From assembly GCA_018663485.1 (NCBI GenBank), contig JABJQI010000239.1, positions 1 through 6,310 of the forward strand: DNA of 6,310 nucleotides, written 5' to 3'. Each line of letters begins with the position of its first letter. The stretch's first letter is position 1. The DNA is from Opitutia bacterium. Its GTDB lineage: Bacteria; Verrucomicrobiota; Verrucomicrobiia; Opitutales; Coraliomargaritaceae. The position numbers and the translations under genes were made by a program. The notes under the pieces are model-generated. The model did not search any database. It worked only from the letters and a program-made list of their open reading frames with translations, and was not told the DNA's origin. This document shows, piece after piece, positions 6,000-6,310 of the stretch.

Positions 6000-6006
6000 G
6001 CCGAAT

Positions 6007-6310
6007 TCACCAGCCACGCCCGTTAGAGTGCCATGATTTGGCTGTTTCTAATTGCTTGCGCTCTTTTTCATTTAAGTCGCTATTGTCTAGGTAGTTGGTA
6101 AAACCTTCCGGATCGTCGTTTTTCCAATTAGCGGAGACTTGTTGCATCATCCTATTGCGCATGTTTGGATTATTAATCGACTCCGCCCAGCTCATTGCAG
6201 TGGGTGGGTCTTCTTGGGCAGCGCGATACGTGTATGTGGCGACGGCGCGGTCTAATTCTGGTGAGGCCGGCAGGGAGTTGAGCCACTTGGAGGAGGCCGT
6301 CAGGTCGTAG
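6007..6310 (-). CDS. C-terminal part of a helical-repeat protein (verrucomicrobial W-L-N-S-L-P type)
   Basis: The last 100 residues of a gene entering from the right edge; the frame stays open from 6309 to the TGA at 6007-6009, well beyond the internal ATG at 6195, so a start there is not supported. The visible part shows a 32-residue period: W9, W41 and Y73 are equally spaced, and the segments around them read K-W-L-N-S-L-P, S-W-A-E-S-I and N-Y-L-D-N-S. D-P pairs before two of them (D34-P35, D66-P67) also keep the 32-residue step. Each unit fits a pair of helices, a layout I recall from abundant, poorly characterised Verrucomicrobia proteins that repeat 'W-L-x-S-L-P-x-x-x-x-R-D-x-A'. Function unknown; a role in protein contact is the general expectation for such repeats. 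The protein ends in G-R-G-W. Whether it has a signal peptide cannot be seen. Confidence 0.7.
   Translation of the reverse strand, partial: YDLTASSKWLNSLPASPELDRAVATYTYRAAQEDPPTAMSWAESINNPNMRNRMMQQVSANWKNDDPEGFTNYLDNSDLNEKERKQLETAKSWHSNGRGW

Noticed and set aside
6007..6195. Independent 62-residue small protein
   Set aside because: The frame stays open upstream to the window edge and the 32-residue repeat continues across the internal ATG, so this is the end of a larger gene.

Overview
The window looks like a chromosomal segment of a marine-type Verrucomicrobiota bacterium, most likely Opitutia/Puniceicoccales. This placement is an inference. It rests on the right-end protein with 32-residue W-L-N-S-L-P-A-type repeats, a PhoD-like secreted phosphatase, an ABC-2 exporter followed by a membrane-anchored TPR-like protein, an RfaH-like NusG paralogue, and the scarcity of Shine-Dalgarno sites. 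No rRNA, tRNA, CRISPR array, insertion sequence or phage gene was seen.

Left block (1-2127, minus strand): three closely spaced genes that read as one transcription unit. In transcription order they are an unrecognised 230-residue soluble protein, a 273-residue protein that resembles a very divergent ECF sigma factor with a C-terminal extension, and the start of a secreted PhoD-like phosphatase that runs off the left edge. The phosphatase has Asn where the family normally has the first metal-binding Asp.

Divergent spacer (2128-2301): about 174 bp, AT-rich, with a perfect 11-bp inverted repeat between the left operon and the plus-strand operon.

Central block (2302-5208, plus strand): a tightly coupled operon of acylphosphatase, ABC ATPase, ABC-2 permease and a membrane-anchored helical-repeat protein. 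Successive junctions are a 1-bp gap, an ATGA overlap and a 3-bp gap. The last three probably form one export or envelope-maintenance machine with unknown substrate. The acylphosphatase is probably only co-transcribed.

Right block (5292-6310, minus strand): a stand-alone NusG-family antiterminator of RfaH/UpxY type, convergent with the central operon. Upstream of it is a 133-bp spacer with a small palindrome and a possible terminator, then the C-terminal 100 residues of a helical-repeat protein that enters from the right edge.

The strongest leads are the sigma-like protein next to an orphan gene, the altered phosphatase site, and the orphan RfaH-like gene.
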